Origin: Phyllostachys edulis
Taxonomy: Eukaryota > Streptophyta > Magnoliopsida > Poales > Poaceae
Reading direction: 5' to 3'
NCBI GenBank assembly: GCA_036346405.1
Contig: CM070548.1
Location: 73,255,739-73,319,738, forward strand
Length of the DNA: 64,000 nucleotides
Position numbers and translations under genes: made by a program. Of this stretch, positions 45,673 to 57,332 are shown piece by piece. The stretch's first letter is position 1. Every line of letters begins with the position of its first letter. The notes beneath the pieces are model-generated. The model saw nothing but the letters and a program-made list of their open reading frames with translations, was not told the origin of the DNA and did not search any database.

Positions 45673-47103
45673 TTATAGCCCCAAAAAGTAATTGAGTTCT
45701 TCCATCATGCTCATCTCAAATTCCCTGGACATGGTCTCAGAAAAACTAGAAACAAGAGCATTAGAGGAACCACCAAAGATAATATCGTCAACATAAATCT
45801 GAACAAGCAGGAAACCATTGCCATGTCTAAAAATGAAAAGAGTCTTATCTACATTTCCCATTTCAAAATCATTCTTAAGCAAGAAAGTCTTAAGCCTATC
45901 ATACCATGCTCTAGGGGCTTGCTTAAGACCATACAAGGCTTTAGATAGCTTGAAAACATGATCAGGGTGCTTGGGATTTTCAAAGCCAGGGGGTTGCCTA
46001 ACATACACTTCCTCATCTATAAAACCATTCAAAAAGGCACTCTTAACATCCATTTGATGCAACCTAAAACCTTTAGATGTAGTAAATGCAAGTAAGATGT
46101 GAATGGCTTCTAGTCTAGCAACAGGAGTGAATGTCTCATCAAAATCTAATCCCTCAACCTGGCTAAAGCTCTGAGCTACCAATCTAGCCTTGTTTCTAAC
46201 CATAGAACTATCCTCATTTTGTTTATTTTTGAACACCCAACGGGTTCCTATAACATTATGACCACTAGGAGGTTCTACAAGATTCCAAACTTTATTTTTT
46301 TCAAAATTCTCTAACTCCTCATGCATGGCATTGACCCAACTAGCATCAGATAAAGCATGTGATATATCTTTGGGTTCAAAAGAAGCTACAAATGCAAAGT
46401 GAGAGAAAAGACTTGGATCATGATACTTGGAGCGAGTGACTCGCTCATAGATATTACCAATCATCTGATCCAGAGGGTGTTGCTTCTGAATGTGCAAAGG
46501 AGCGCCTGGGGGAGATAGCGTCTCCTCGACCTCCGCAGGTACTGCTGATGAAGAAGTCGCAGCAGGAGCCTCAATTGGTGGTGAAGCAGTCGTAGCACGT
46601 TCTGGAGCTTGGCCAGCTTGCATAGGAACATCAGCAATAGGAGGAGGAGCAGTATCAAGTTCATCCTCATCTTCTTCAACAAAAATACTCTCTGTCACCT
46701 GTAAGTCACCTGAAACGTCGGATCTAGCTCCAGGGCTAGTCTCATCAAAAGTGACATTGCATGCCTCCTGGACAATGTTAGTTTTAACATTAAAAACCCG
46801 AAAACCCCTCGAATGAGCAGGATAACCCAGAAATAAACCATCATAAGTCATTGATTCAAATTTATCTAGGTTTCCTGTTTTTAAAATAAAACACTTCGAT
46901 CCAAAGACTCGAAAATGCGAAACAGAGGGTTTTCTGCCAAATCGAAGCTCATAAGAAGTCTTGCCCAAAGATGGTCTCAAAAAGACACGGTTTGAAATAT
47001 GGCAAGCTGTAGCAATAGCTTTAGCCCAAAACCTTCTCGGTGTGCTATACTCATCTAGCATCGTCCTAGCCATCTCGACTAGGGTCCTGTTCTTCCTTTC
47101 CAC
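45673..47103 (-). pseudogene. Integrase C-terminus and reverse transcriptase of copia E
   Basis: One frame of 476 codons without a stop. It starts ERKNRTLVEMARTMLDEYST with the third catalytic residue of integrase. A GKTSYELRFGRKPSVSHFRV linker and a proline/serine-rich spacer follow, then the RVT_2 reverse transcriptase: NKVWNLVEPPSGHNVIGTRW, HQMDVKSAFLNGFIDEEVYV, YGLKQAPRAWYDRL, and YVDDIIFGG (about 45770-45797) with both catalytic aspartates. It ends at ELNYFLGL, where the frame is lost. Confidence 0.92.
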
Positions 47104-47407
47104 AACGCCATTTTCTTTGAGGGGTGTGGAGAAGAGAATCGATGCTCAATATCTTCGCCAAAGACAAAAGAGGCAAAGAAGCATTCTTGAACTCCGTGCC
47201 ATTGTCACTGCAGATCGCTCGCAAGACACTAGGAAGTTCAGAAGCCAAACGAAGAACAAGATCATGATAATGATCAAAAGCCTTATCCTTCGAAGCAAGA
47301 AAGAACACCCAAGAATATCTCGAAAATTCATCGACTATAATAAGAATGTACCATTTCCCACCGACTGACCGAACCCTAGCAGGACCAACAGTACCCATAT
47401 GAAGCAA
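47066..47407 (-). pseudogene. Integrase core of copia E
   Basis: Shows the first two catalytic aspartates, in LIIVDEFSRYSWVFFL and ICSDNGTEFKN. The frame ends at HTPQRKW, where PQQNG is expected; the change alters CAGCAG and shifts the frame into the ERKNRTL frame. Confidence 0.88.
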
Positions 47408-48313
47408 CTATCCCGGTCCGTCAGCCATGACCATAGTCAATAAAGGTGTGAGGCGGCAACTTGTTTGCCATGCTACTGTATACTACATACAAAGATCCTT
47501 GACGACTTTGAGTTTAGGCAAACCTCTCATGAGATCAAGGCCGCTAACTCGCGTCGATGATCAAAATCAATGTGCCCCAAACGTCGGTGCCAAAGCCGAT
47601 ATCGAAGAAGATGCAATTAAACATTTAAGAGATCCAAAGAAGAGATTGTAAAAATCAGCTCCAAAAATTCTACCAACTCTAGAAATCCCAAAAACAAGCT
47701 CACCAGCAGAATCAAGCACACGACAGGCATTTTTCTTAAAACGAGTTTCGTAGCCATCATCAAGAAGCTGCGAAACAGAAAGCAAGTTGTACCTTAGCTC
47801 GTCCACAAGAGCGACATCCTTGAGAATGAACTTGTCGTTCACCCTAATCGATCCAGTTCCTTCGATCCGCCCTTGTGTATCATCTCCGAAGGTGATGAAG
47901 TTATCACCTGTCGACCGCGTGAAGGAAGTGAACCATCTTGAGTCTTCGGTCATGTCGCATGAACAGCCGGAGTCGACGAACCATGTGTTCTTCCTCCTTT
48001 CGCGGCGATCCTCATCATTGTCATTGATGTCGACGATGTCGGCCATGAAGCACATGCCGGTGAAGTCCTTGGCCTTCCCTTTTTTGTCTTGAGGCATCTC
48101 CTCCTCCTTGTCCTCCTCGCTCCCGGAGTCCACATCGCTCATGGATTGATCTCCAAAAGCGGCAATGACTCGGTGAGCAGCCTTCATGAGCTTGGCAGCG
48201 TCATACTTGGGCGTGCCCCCTTGAGGCTTCTTCCAAGCAGGCTTCTCATCCTTGCGGTTGCCCTTACCTTTCAAACTTGGGGCGCTTTGCGGATGTGATA
48301 TAGCTCTCCACAC
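47408..48313 (-). pseudogene. Gag tail, protease and integrase N-terminus of copia E
   Basis: Frame 47567-48313 has a lysine-rich gag tail and the protease motif TWFVDSGCSCDMT (about 47965-48000), then GRIEGTGSIRV, ELRYNLLSVSQLLDDGY. The zinc-binding start of integrase (47408-47566) is scrambled by frame breaks. Confidence 0.85.
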
Positions 48314-49137
48314 TCATAGCATGTCACAGGGCCACCTCTCTTCTTGTTTCTAACATTGTTATATGCTCGTGTGACTTTCTTGGCTAAAAGAGCTAAATCA
48401 GCCTCGGGAAGACTCTCAAACTCTTCTTCTTGAACAGCAGATAAACATGCAAGAGAAAAACCAGAAAAAGACTCAGAAGAACCATCAGGAGTCCCTTTGA
48501 GAGGATCAGCCACCAAAGCCATGTTATCCTTCTTAGGAAGTCTACCTCTCGTGATCTCATGAGTTTTAAGCTTGCTATAAAGCAGTTCCAAGGTGAGAGT
48601 AGAGAGATCGACGTTCTCCTCAATGGCAGTAGCCTTGATCTCCCACTCTTTGGTGTTGATTGCAGCCAAGAGGTGGGTGGCATTCTCAGATTGAGAGTAC
48701 TCAATGTCAACAGCTCTCATCTGATTGATCACCTTATTGAAGCGAGTAAAGACGTCATCGATGCTCTCACCAGGACGCATCTCGAATTTGTTATACTCTC
48801 GCTTGTAGACCGTCTGGCGCACTTGCTTGATGTGGGACGATCCCTCATGGTAAGTTTCGAGGGTGTGCCAGATCTCATGTGCGGTCTCAAGGTTGCAAAT
48901 CCGATCGTACTCTTGTCTACGAAGCCCAGCATATAGAAGGCTCTTTGCCTTGTTGTTGTTTGCCAAGAGGGCAGCTGAAGCCGGCGAAACAACTTCGGGC
49001 AAAACGAGCGGGGCTCGAATAACCTCCCATATAGCTTGTCCTTCGCTTTCAAGGAAAACTCGCATGCGATTCTTCCAATAGGCATAGTCAAGCCCATCGA
49101 AGACATGGGGCTTTGTCGAGTACTTATCCATCGCCAA
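48271..49137 (-). pseudogene. Gag of copia E
   Basis: Opens MAMDKYSTKPHVFDGLDYAY, then AHEIWHTLETYHEGSSHIKQ, PGESIDDVFTRFNKVINQMR and a knuckle CYECGELYHIRKAPQV whose last cysteine is missing. The DNA there fits loss of one base in CTG and gain of one in CAG, which would restore a C-P-S-L-type end in the downstream frame. The start codon is 52 bases after the primer-binding site. Confidence 0.9.
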
Positions 49138-49169
49138 GTTCAGTGACCGGTTAAGATCAAGATTGAACT

Positions 49170-49189
49170 AACCGGGCTCTGATACCACT
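49170..49189 (-). other. Primer-binding site of copia E
   Basis: On the minus strand TGGTATCAGAGCCCGG, directly inside the 5' LTR. It matches initiator-methionine tRNA. Confidence 0.92.
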
Positions 49190-51193
49190 TGTTGGACCGA
49201 AAAGGTGACTAGAGGGGGGGTGAATAGGAGCGCGATGTCTTTTTCACCTTGATCGAATTCAACACGATTTTCACTCTAATAGCTATAAAAGCTATGAAGA
49301 TCAATATACAAGCATAGTGGAAGACTTGTATTGAATCCAATCAAAACCCCGAAGCAAATAAACCAAAAACATAAAAACTCAAAACCTAAATGAGTTGGGC
49401 GGTCTGACCTCCAACTAGAAATCGGTCTGACCTTAGGAAATCGGTCTGACCTCTCAATACATGGCGGTCAGACCTCTAGGCTAATGAACTGTGAAATCAG
49501 CCCGAAAACCAAAACTCAAATCGATCTAACTTTTGATCCGTAAGATCAAACCTTACCAAATTTGAGACACACCTTCTCTAAGATATTGGGAACATATTCC
49601 AATCAAGGATCGTAGAGATCCATGCCAAAGTTCCTATGTTTTTCAGATTAAACAAAGTGTGCACCAAAACCGAGTCAAAATCTAAATATGATCTAGAGAC
49701 TTGCTCGTGGATGATTGATGATCAAGATGATCCTAGATGGGTTCCCACATGTCACAGCAAGTTAGATCACGGCAAGAAAAAAAGCAAAAACTCGCGAAAC
49801 AAAGAAAGACCACAAATCACCAAATAGAGAGAAAGAAAGCAAATAGACTCATCTTTGAAGGAATTTTCTTTGGATTGATTTGATATGGTATTGGTTTACA
49901 GCCACTCCATCAATGGAGGACAAAGACTCAACACATGAGCACGAAATCAAATCCAACTCTCTAGAACCCTAACCTCCACTAATCCTCTCCCTAAGCAAAC
50001 TAGGGTTTCAAACACAATGAAAGGGTTGAGGGGGTGCAACCACCTCCCTCCTCTATTTATAGTGGAGGCTTAGACCTTCTAGAAGATTGAACCTTAATGG
50101 GCTCCCGTTAAGGCCCACACACGAACGGGTCACATACGCACGTATTTTAAAGTGCCGTCTTCATCTCTTGACCTAATCCGCTTCACCTTGCACCACCTTG
50201 CGCAGTGAGTTGGCAAAAGGTCACCAAGGCGGTATTTGGTAAAATTACCAAAATACCCCTTCTCGATCTTTTTGCAAAGACTGAGTCCCATCTTCGTGAA
50301 GCACCTCCCATGCTTCACCATGTGTAGGTTGATCCAGCGGCTCTCTTCATGTCGACAAGTCTCTCCCATCCGGCTCCCACCGAAACCACCATGGCACTTG
50401 CACCGACCCCCGCGCCGCTTGATCCAACCCATCGCACCGAACTGCCCGTTCGCTCACCTTTGTCCCTCTTGCGCCATGCTTGACTCCATTGACCTCACCC
50501 GGCATCCCCGATCGTTCTGGACCTCAGCTCTCCAAGCTTAGTCCCGATCATCCTCGCCGTTGACCGTCATTGACCTCCAAGCAACATGCACATCAATAGA
50601 CAAAAAAATCAAATCCGGGAACAAGTTCTTCACAACTTAACCCACGTTAGTCAAAACATGCATCATGCAACACATATGCCATGAAACCCATGAACTTGAC
50701 CTAACCCAACAATCATCGCCACCAATTGGCCGATGAAACAAACCAAAACCGGTCAGACTACCGCTTTGGCCGATCTGACCGCCCCCTGGTCGGTCTGACC
50801 GTCACCTATTGGCCGGTTTGACTGCCCAGCTGGGACTTACCCAAATTTCCTTCCTCGAAATCTGAAACCTACTGGAATTTTCAAACCAATAGAACTTTTG
50901 CCTGGAAGCCCCAAAAATTATGAGACCAAGTGTAGTAGAGTCTACTCTCTTCCCTACACCCTCTATTTTTGGCCCAGCTCTAAAATCCAAAATCTCATAA
51001 AGGCCGGTCTGACCGATTTCCCAAAGCCGGTGCCCGATCACCCGTCGGCCGATCGCCACCGGACTGGTCGATCGCTACTAGCTCGACAAATAGTTTGAAC
51101 TTCGCCGAAAATGCGTGAATCGACAAACCTTAAATGACATTGCCAATTGTAACATCATCCTAAGATCTCAGACTTATCCCCATGATATCCACA
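49190..51193 (-). repeat. 5' LTR of copia E
   Basis: 2,004 bp, colinear with 41093-43072. Contains GGTCTGACC dyads at 49400-49480 (one more copy than the other LTR) and 50745-50825. Its promoter TATA box on the minus strand is at 50054-50061. At 51005-51080 the dyads are degraded where the other LTR keeps them. Confidence 0.92.
50054..50061 (-). promoter_or_regulatory. TATA box of copia E 5' LTR
   Basis: TATAAATA on the minus strand (TATTTATA on the plus), in CCACTATAAATAGAGGAGG. The same site is present in the other LTR at 41935-41942. Confidence 0.7.
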
Positions 51194-51198
51194 GTTCT

Positions 51199-51725
51199 AG
51201 TATTAACTCTAATCATGATAATGCTAAGTCTCATGATGCAAAGCTTGTTGTTGAAAACAATGAGCTAAAAGAACAAGTGACCAAGCTAACCAAAAGCTTG
51301 GAACGATGCTTCAAGGGTAAGGATACCCTTGACAAGCTCTTAAGTGAGAAAAGGTGCTCATTCAACAAAGAAGGACCTGGGTATGTGCCCAAGAAAGATA
51401 AGAAACCGGTAAACAAGCCCACAAGGTTTGTTAAGCAAAATGGTAAGTATTGACATAAGTGCCGGGAAATATGACATTTACAACAAGCTTGTCCTATTGG
51501 TAAGACTCCACCCCTCGGTATATATGATTCTTGCTATATACTTAGAAAAACTAAGGATGGTAAAGTCATTGCTAGATTTATTGGCACTTCAATTTTAGGC
51601 GTTAAAAAGAATGCTATTTGGGTGCCTAAATCCTTGGTCACAACCTCCAAGGACCCAAACAAATTTGGGTACCTAAAAGAACTTTATTCTTGTTTTATAG
51701 GCGAACTATAAAACCGGTGAAAAAC
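51199..51725 (+). pseudogene. Gag C-terminus of copia C, after element E
   Basis: Continues with a heptad-like segment (VVENNELKEQVTKLTKSLER), a lysine-rich stretch and KVIARFIGTSILG, IWVPKSLVT, the usual gag end before protease. The second knuckle region (about 51450-51500) is broken by stops. Confidence 0.8.
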
Positions 51726-53143
51726 ATTGGGTGCTTGATAGTGGATGCACTCAACACATGACCGGTGATAGAAAGATGTTCACCACATTCGAGAATGGTA
51801 AAGGAGTTGACAAAATCATATTTGGTGATAATAGCAAAGGAAAGGTAATAGGATTGGGTAAAATCGCTATCTCAAATGACCTTTCTATTTCCCATGTATC
51901 TCTAGTAGAATCATTTAATTTCAATTTGTTATCTGTTGCTCAAATATGTAATCTTGGCTTAATTTGCTCATTCTCTAATGAAGGTGTTACAATTTCAAAT
52001 GCAAAAGATAGCTCTTTAGTTTTTAAAGGTTTTAGATTTGGAAATCTTTATTTGGTTGATTTTACTTCAAATGAATCGTGCTTAAAAACTTGTTTAATTG
52101 CAAAAACCTCATTGGGTTGGCTTTGGCATAGAAGGCTAGCTCATGTTGGAATGATTCAACTCAAAAAACTTTTCAAACATGATTTAGTTGTTGGCTTGAA
52201 AGATATGAAGTTTGAGAAAAATAGACTTTGTAGTGCTTGTTAAGCCGGTAAACAAGTCGCTAACTCTCATCCTTCCAAGAGTATCATGTCAACTTCTAGA
52301 CCATTGGAACTCTTACATATGGATTTGTTTGGGCCAACAACCTATAAGAGTATCAGGGGTAATAGCTATTGTTTAGTCATTGTGGATGATTACTCTAGAT
52401 ACACATGGGTATTCTTCCTAGATAACAAAGCCGAAACCTTCGGTATTTTCAAAAGTTTTGCAAAAAGGGCTCAAAATGAATTTGATTTCAAAATTAAGAA
52501 AATCCGTAGTGATAATGGTTCCGAGTTCAAGAATACTAAAGTTGAAGACTTTTGTGATGAACTTGGAATAAAGTACGAACTTTCCACAACCTACACTCCG
52601 AAGCAAAATAGAGTTGTAGAAAGGAAAAATCGTACATTAATTGAAATCGTCAGGACAATGCTTGATGAGTATAATACTTCCGATAGTTTTTGGGCAGAAG
52701 CAATTAACACCACTTATCATGCCATAAATTGTCTTTATTTGTATCGTCTTTTGAAAAAGACTTTTTATGAGCTTCTTGTTAGAAGAAAACCGAACATCTC
52801 TTATTTTCATGTTTTTTGTTGCAAGTGTTATATTTTGAAAAAGGGTGTTCGTCTTTCAAAATTTGCAAGCCGTTGTGATGTTGGTTTCTTACTTGGTTAT
52901 TCTTCAAATAGCAAAGCTTATCGTGTCTTTAACAAAAACTCCAGTTTAATTGAAGAAAGGCACAATGTGCAATTTGATAAAACTAATGGCTCTCAAGAAG
53001 AGCACGAGAATTTGGATGATGCAGGTGATGAAGCCTTAAGAAAAAGCATGGAGAACATGCAAATTGCCGACATCAAGCCCAAGGATGATCCATCATCTTC
53101 CACTCAAGTTGAACCTCCTACCTCTTCCACAGATCAAATTTAA
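51726..53143 (+). pseudogene. Protease and integrase of copia C
   Basis: Protease: VLDSGCTQHMTGDRKMFTTF (about 51731), FNFNLLSVAQICNLG. The GAG-pre-integrase and zinc-binding region WLWHRRLAHVGMIQLKKL leads to CSAC followed by TAA at 52241 (C-to-T in a glutamine codon of C-Q-A-G-K). The integrase core shows VDDYSRYTWVFFL, IRSDNGSEFKN and KQNRVVERKNRTLIE, with all three acidic residues. The frame ends with a stop at 53141 inside the spacer before RT. Confidence 0.9.
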
Positions 53144-54855
53144 ATCGATGAAGAGGATAATAAGGAAGATGATCAACCATCCAACCTACCACTAAGAATT
53201 CACAATGCAATTGCAAAAGATCATCCAATAGATCAAATATTAGGTGATATAAGTAAGGGTGTTCAAACTCGATCTCGTATTGCTTCTTTTTTTAACATTA
53301 CTCTTTTGTCTCTCCTATTGAGCCAAAACATGTAGAAGAAGCACTAGATGATCCGGATTGGGTGAATGAAAAGCACGAAGAACTCAATAACTTCACCCGG
53401 AATGAAGTTTGGACATTGGTGGATAGGCCTAAGGAACACAACGTCATTGGTACAAAATGGGTCTTTAGGAACAAGCAAGATGAGAACGGTATGGTTATAA
53501 GAAACAAAGCAAGGTTGGTCGCTCAAGGATATTCACAAGTCGAAGGTTTGATTTTGGTGAAACCTTTGCTCCCATAGCTAGACTTGAGTCAATTCGGATA
53601 TTACTTGCTTTTGCATCATGCTTTGATATTAAATTATTTCAAATGGATGTTAAAAGTGCTTTCCTAAATGAAAAAATATCCAAACTTGTCTTTGTTGAAC
53701 AACCTCCCGGTTTTGAAGATCCTAAATATCCAAATCATGTCTATAAACTCTCCAAGGCGATCTATGGTCTTAAACAAGCTCTTAGAGCGTGGTATGAACG
53801 CCTTAGAGACTTTCTAGTATCAAAAAGATTCAAAATCGGGAAAATTGATTTAACTTTATTTACTAAAGTTTTAGATGATGATTTCTTTGTTTGTCAAATT
53901 TATGTTGATGATATTATTTTCGGGTCTATTAATCAAGAATTTTTCAAAGAATTTGGTGATATGATGTCTAGGGAATTTGAAATATCTATGATCGGAGAAT
54001 TAAGCTATTTCCTTGGACTTCAAATCAAGCAACTCAAAGATGGAACCTTCGTGAGCCAAACAAAGTATGCAAAAGATTTGATCAAGAAATTTGGCATGGA
54101 GGATGCAAAACCAATCAAGACTCCCATGGCAACCAACGGTCATCTTGACTTAAATGGGGGAGGTAAATCGGTAGATTTAAAGCTTTATAGGTCTATGATT
54201 GGTAGTTTGCTTTATCTTACCGCATCTAGGCCCAATATTATGTTTAGTGTTTGCATATGTGCACGCTTTCAAGCAACTCCAAAAGAGTGTCATTTGATGG
54301 CCGTAAAAAGAATATTAAGATATTTAAAACATTCCTCTAGCATTGGCCTATGGTTTCCCAAGGGTGCTAAATTTGATTTAATTGGATATTCGGATTCCGA
54401 TTATGCGGGTTGTAAAGTGGATAGAAAAAGCACCTCGGGTAGTTGTCAATTCTTAGGAAGATCTTTAGTATCATGGTAATCCAAGAAACAAAATTCTGTA
54501 GCATTATCCACCGTCGAAGCCGAATATACTTTTGCAAGAAGTTATTGTGCTCAATTGCTATGGATGAGGCAAACCTTGATGGATTATGGAATTAAATTTG
54601 ATAAAATGTCTCTTTTGTGTGATAATAATAGTGCCCGTGAAAATAGCCAATAATCCTGTTCAACACCCAAGAACCAAGCATATAGATATTCACCACCATT
54701 TCTTGAGAGATCATGTGAGCAAAGGAGATATTGAAGTTAGCCACATCCGAACTGAAGATCAATTAGCGGATATTTTCACCAAACCATTAGATGAAGGCCG
54801 TTTTTGCAAATTGAGGAATAAATTAAATGTCATAGACTATTCAAATGTTGGTTGA
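53144..54855 (+). pseudogene. Reverse transcriptase and RNase H of copia C
   Basis: RVT_2 domain: NEVWTLVDRPKEHNVIGTKW (53362 on), then a one-base loss at about 53550 (EGLDFGETF expected). Next come MDVKSAFLNEKISKLVFVEQ, YGLKQALRAWYERL and YVDDIIFGS (53901 on) with intact catalytic residues, then LSYFLGLQIKQLKDGTFVSQ. A stop at 54478 replaces a serine codon in SWSSKKQ. RNase H follows (LSTVEAEYTFA, CDNNSA) with a frameshift near 54643, ending HIRTEDQLADIFTKPLDEGR. Confidence 0.92.
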
Positions 54856-55080
54856 ACTCTTGCCTCAAGCATTTTGCTTCATTTGGTGTTATTTGAAGCC
54901 TTTTATAAAAGTATTTTCAAAATATTTTATTAAAGTTTACTATGTTCATAAAAATTATGTTCTTAGATAGACATTAGTATATTCAATGCATAATGATCCT
55001 AAATGATATTTATATGAGTGCAAAACTAAGGATCATTTGCATAATTCTCAAATCCAAAGTCATTTCTTGAAGTTCCAGGA
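54856..55080. other. Post-pol AT-rich spacer of copia C
   Basis: No gene. It separates RNase H from the dyad cluster and leader of the 3' frame. Confidence 0.6.
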
Positions 55081-55850
55081 TAATTGGAACTACCGGCGGG
55101 TTAAGCGCAGATGATCATGATCTTGATACTACCGGCGCTATAACCCTCAGATTACCGCTTGGCGGTACTACCAACAGTCAAGAGGCGGAACTACCGCGTC
55201 GGTTGGTAAAAGGGCATTAACTGTCGTGCGGTTTCTCTTTACCTCGTGCCTTTACCCCTGAACGGTTCGACCGCATCTCCCACCGTTCCAGTTCCTCTCT
55301 CTCTCTCTCTCTCTCTCACCCCGAAGAACCCAAAAATCCTCTCTCAAATCCTCAAATTTCTTTGGTGATTCTTCAATCCTCGTTGATTCCTTGCATCTTT
55401 AGGGTTTCACTCCTTCAATCCCCAAGGTAAGACTCCTTTTCATTCTCGTTTTACCCTAGTTTGAAACCCTAGGTCACATTTAGGGTTAATTTAGAATGTA
55501 GATGATTTAATGTTGTTCTTGTTGGGAAAATTGACAAAATTGATGTTTCATGATGATTACACATCTATTCCATAGATTCACTCCATAAGAAACATAAAAA
55601 ATTTCAATCAAATTCGTGCCCTCGAACCTGTTCTGGGAAAGCGGTACTACCGCTCCTTTGAGCGCGGAACTACCGCGATGCAGTCGTACCGGCCTAACAA
55701 CGGTGGTACTACCGGATCACGGTACTACCGGCTAAAGACCTGCGATACTATCAATTTCCCTAACAGAAAAAGCAAAGATCATTCCATTCAAATTAATTCT
55801 ATTTTGCTTGATCATTTGTACTCTTTGTAACTTATCCTCTCCTTGTGAAG
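55081..55850 (+). promoter_or_regulatory. Leader, dyad motifs and likely intron before the 3' frame of copia C
   Basis: CGGTACTACCG-type dyads occur at 55090-55205 and again at 55640-55740. Between them is a (CT)n run at 55294-55317, a CT-rich leader with ATCCTC repeats, and a donor CCCAAG|GTAAGA at 55427. An acceptor-like TTGTGAAG ends at 55850, directly before the ATG. A 424-bp intron in the 5' leader is therefore plausible. That the segment drives a separate mRNA is inference. Confidence 0.55.
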
Positions 55851-57332
55851 ATGCCAAGGACAATAATCATGACTCGCAAGTCACATAGCCCTCCTAGAGG
55901 ACAATCTTCTTCCTCTCAACCTCCTGCAGCTCCAACTTCAGAAGTTCGCCAGGAAGACACTCATGAAAAGGGAAAAGAACTAGCAGCTAGCGAGTCTGAA
56001 GGTGAGGAAAGGTCCTCACAAGCTGAGTTAGAATCGGAGTCTGACTCTGAGACAAAAACAGAAGTTCAGGCTCAATCAGATGAGGAAATGGGAGAGCCAT
56101 AAGAGCATCAAGTTGATTTAAGGACAATTCCAGCTGATGATTATGCTATCTTGAGACACAGTGATCAGTATGTTGATCCTTCGGATTCCATAAATCCAAG
56201 GTTTCACACTAAGTTTCAAGAAAAAGTTTATGAGCAGCTTTATGGACCAAAAAGAAAATTTACAAATCATAAGTGGATCAATTGGCAGCACATCAATACA
56301 TTGGACAAGTATAATGGTGTGTATCGGCTTTTTCAAAAAGTCCATATTCATGATCTTGTAGCTCTGAAAAACAACTATGATGAGGAGATTGTGCGACAGT
56401 TCTATGCCACCGTGTATGTCTCTCTAGATTTTTCCAAGCTAAAATGGATGACAGTAACCAGTTATATGGAAAGCAGCAAGAAAGATTTTGAGCGTGTCCA
56501 GAGAACATCATCTGGCAAGTAGGAGAAGCTATATGACAGGCCTGCTCTACTAGTCTCAGCTTGGACAGATTTCTATGATCAGAATGTCAGGTATACACCA
56601 GGGAAGATTCATGGTCTTAAACTCATTCCTAGTCTGATTAATAGAATTATTAATCATACCATTCTTCCCAAGAGTGGGAATTTTGATGCTATGAGAAGAC
56701 ATGCATGGAACATTATTGATAACATTATGCATGAGAAGAAATTTGATGTGGTGGATGTCATAATTAGGGGCATAGCTTCTTCAAAGAATAACATAGTTAA
56801 GAGGATTTATTATGCTCCCTACATTATGGCTCTGATCCTCAACAAAATAGAGTATCATGGAGGTTTGGGCTCTCCCCATAAGGCATACAGACCTCGAGAA
56901 GGTCCTCCTATTCTGGGTCAATAGGGTCAGCAAGGTCAACAAGGAGATGATGCTCCAAAGGAGGTAGCTGCAGATGTTGCTCAGGATCAGGTCACTCTTG
57001 CTCAGATTCTCAACAATCAGCAGATGATCCTCAACAATCTGCAATTAGTCATGACCAATCAGCAAGAGCTAAAGGACACTCAACTGGAAATGAAGACAGC
57101 ACAGATAGAGTTCCAGAATGAGACTCACAACAGGATGACTGCCATGTCAGAGTGTGTCTTTGCTATGGAGCAGATTTTGACTACTCCTCAGTGCTTCTCT
57201 CGTCGTCGCCCTAACACACCTCCAGGAGCTTCTACCTCTTCTGCTCTACTTACTATTCCTTAGGCCCCAGCCCCTCAGGCTCCAGCTCCTCAGGACCCAG
57301 CGACTCTTCCCCCTCAGGATCCAACTGCATGA
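55851..57332 (+). pseudogene. 3' accessory reading frame of copia C (Athila ORF-1/plant transposon protein-like)
   Basis: A single frame of 494 codons with four internal stops (56100, 56520, 56922, 57261) and no frameshift. The N-terminus is basic then serine/glutamate-rich (MPRTIIMTRKSHSPPRGQSS, SESDSETKTEVQ). The middle (56150-56900) is globular: FHTKFQEKVYEQLYGPKRKF, IVRQFYATVYVSLD, LKWMT, KIHGLKLIPSLINRIINHTI. The C-terminus is glutamine-rich with a coiled-coil-like stretch (ILNNQQMILNNLQLVMTNQQ), then proline repeats. The FYATxY...LKWMT pattern resembles the Athila ORF-1/putative plant transposon protein family. It sits where SIRE elements carry env-like frames, but I see no membrane segment. 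Confidence 0.75.

Larger units (their letters stand above)
41093..51193 (-). mobile_element. Copia element E, complete, minus strand
   Basis: A 10.1-kb SIRE/Maximus-like element with LTRs of about 2 kb (41093-43072 and 49190-51193), a perfect GTTCT target duplication, a primer-binding site at 49170-49189, gag (48271-49137), protease/integrase/RT (45673-48313), RNase H (44848-45153), a 1.8-kb non-coding 3' region, and a polypurine tract next to 43072. Integrase before RT is the copia order. The long RT frame is intact; breaks elsewhere disable it. Confidence 0.93.

Noticed and set aside
55851..57332. Accessory frame as an envelope gene
   Set aside because: No signal peptide, no transmembrane segment and no glycoprotein-like cysteine pattern is seen; the motifs fit a plant transposon protein family instead.
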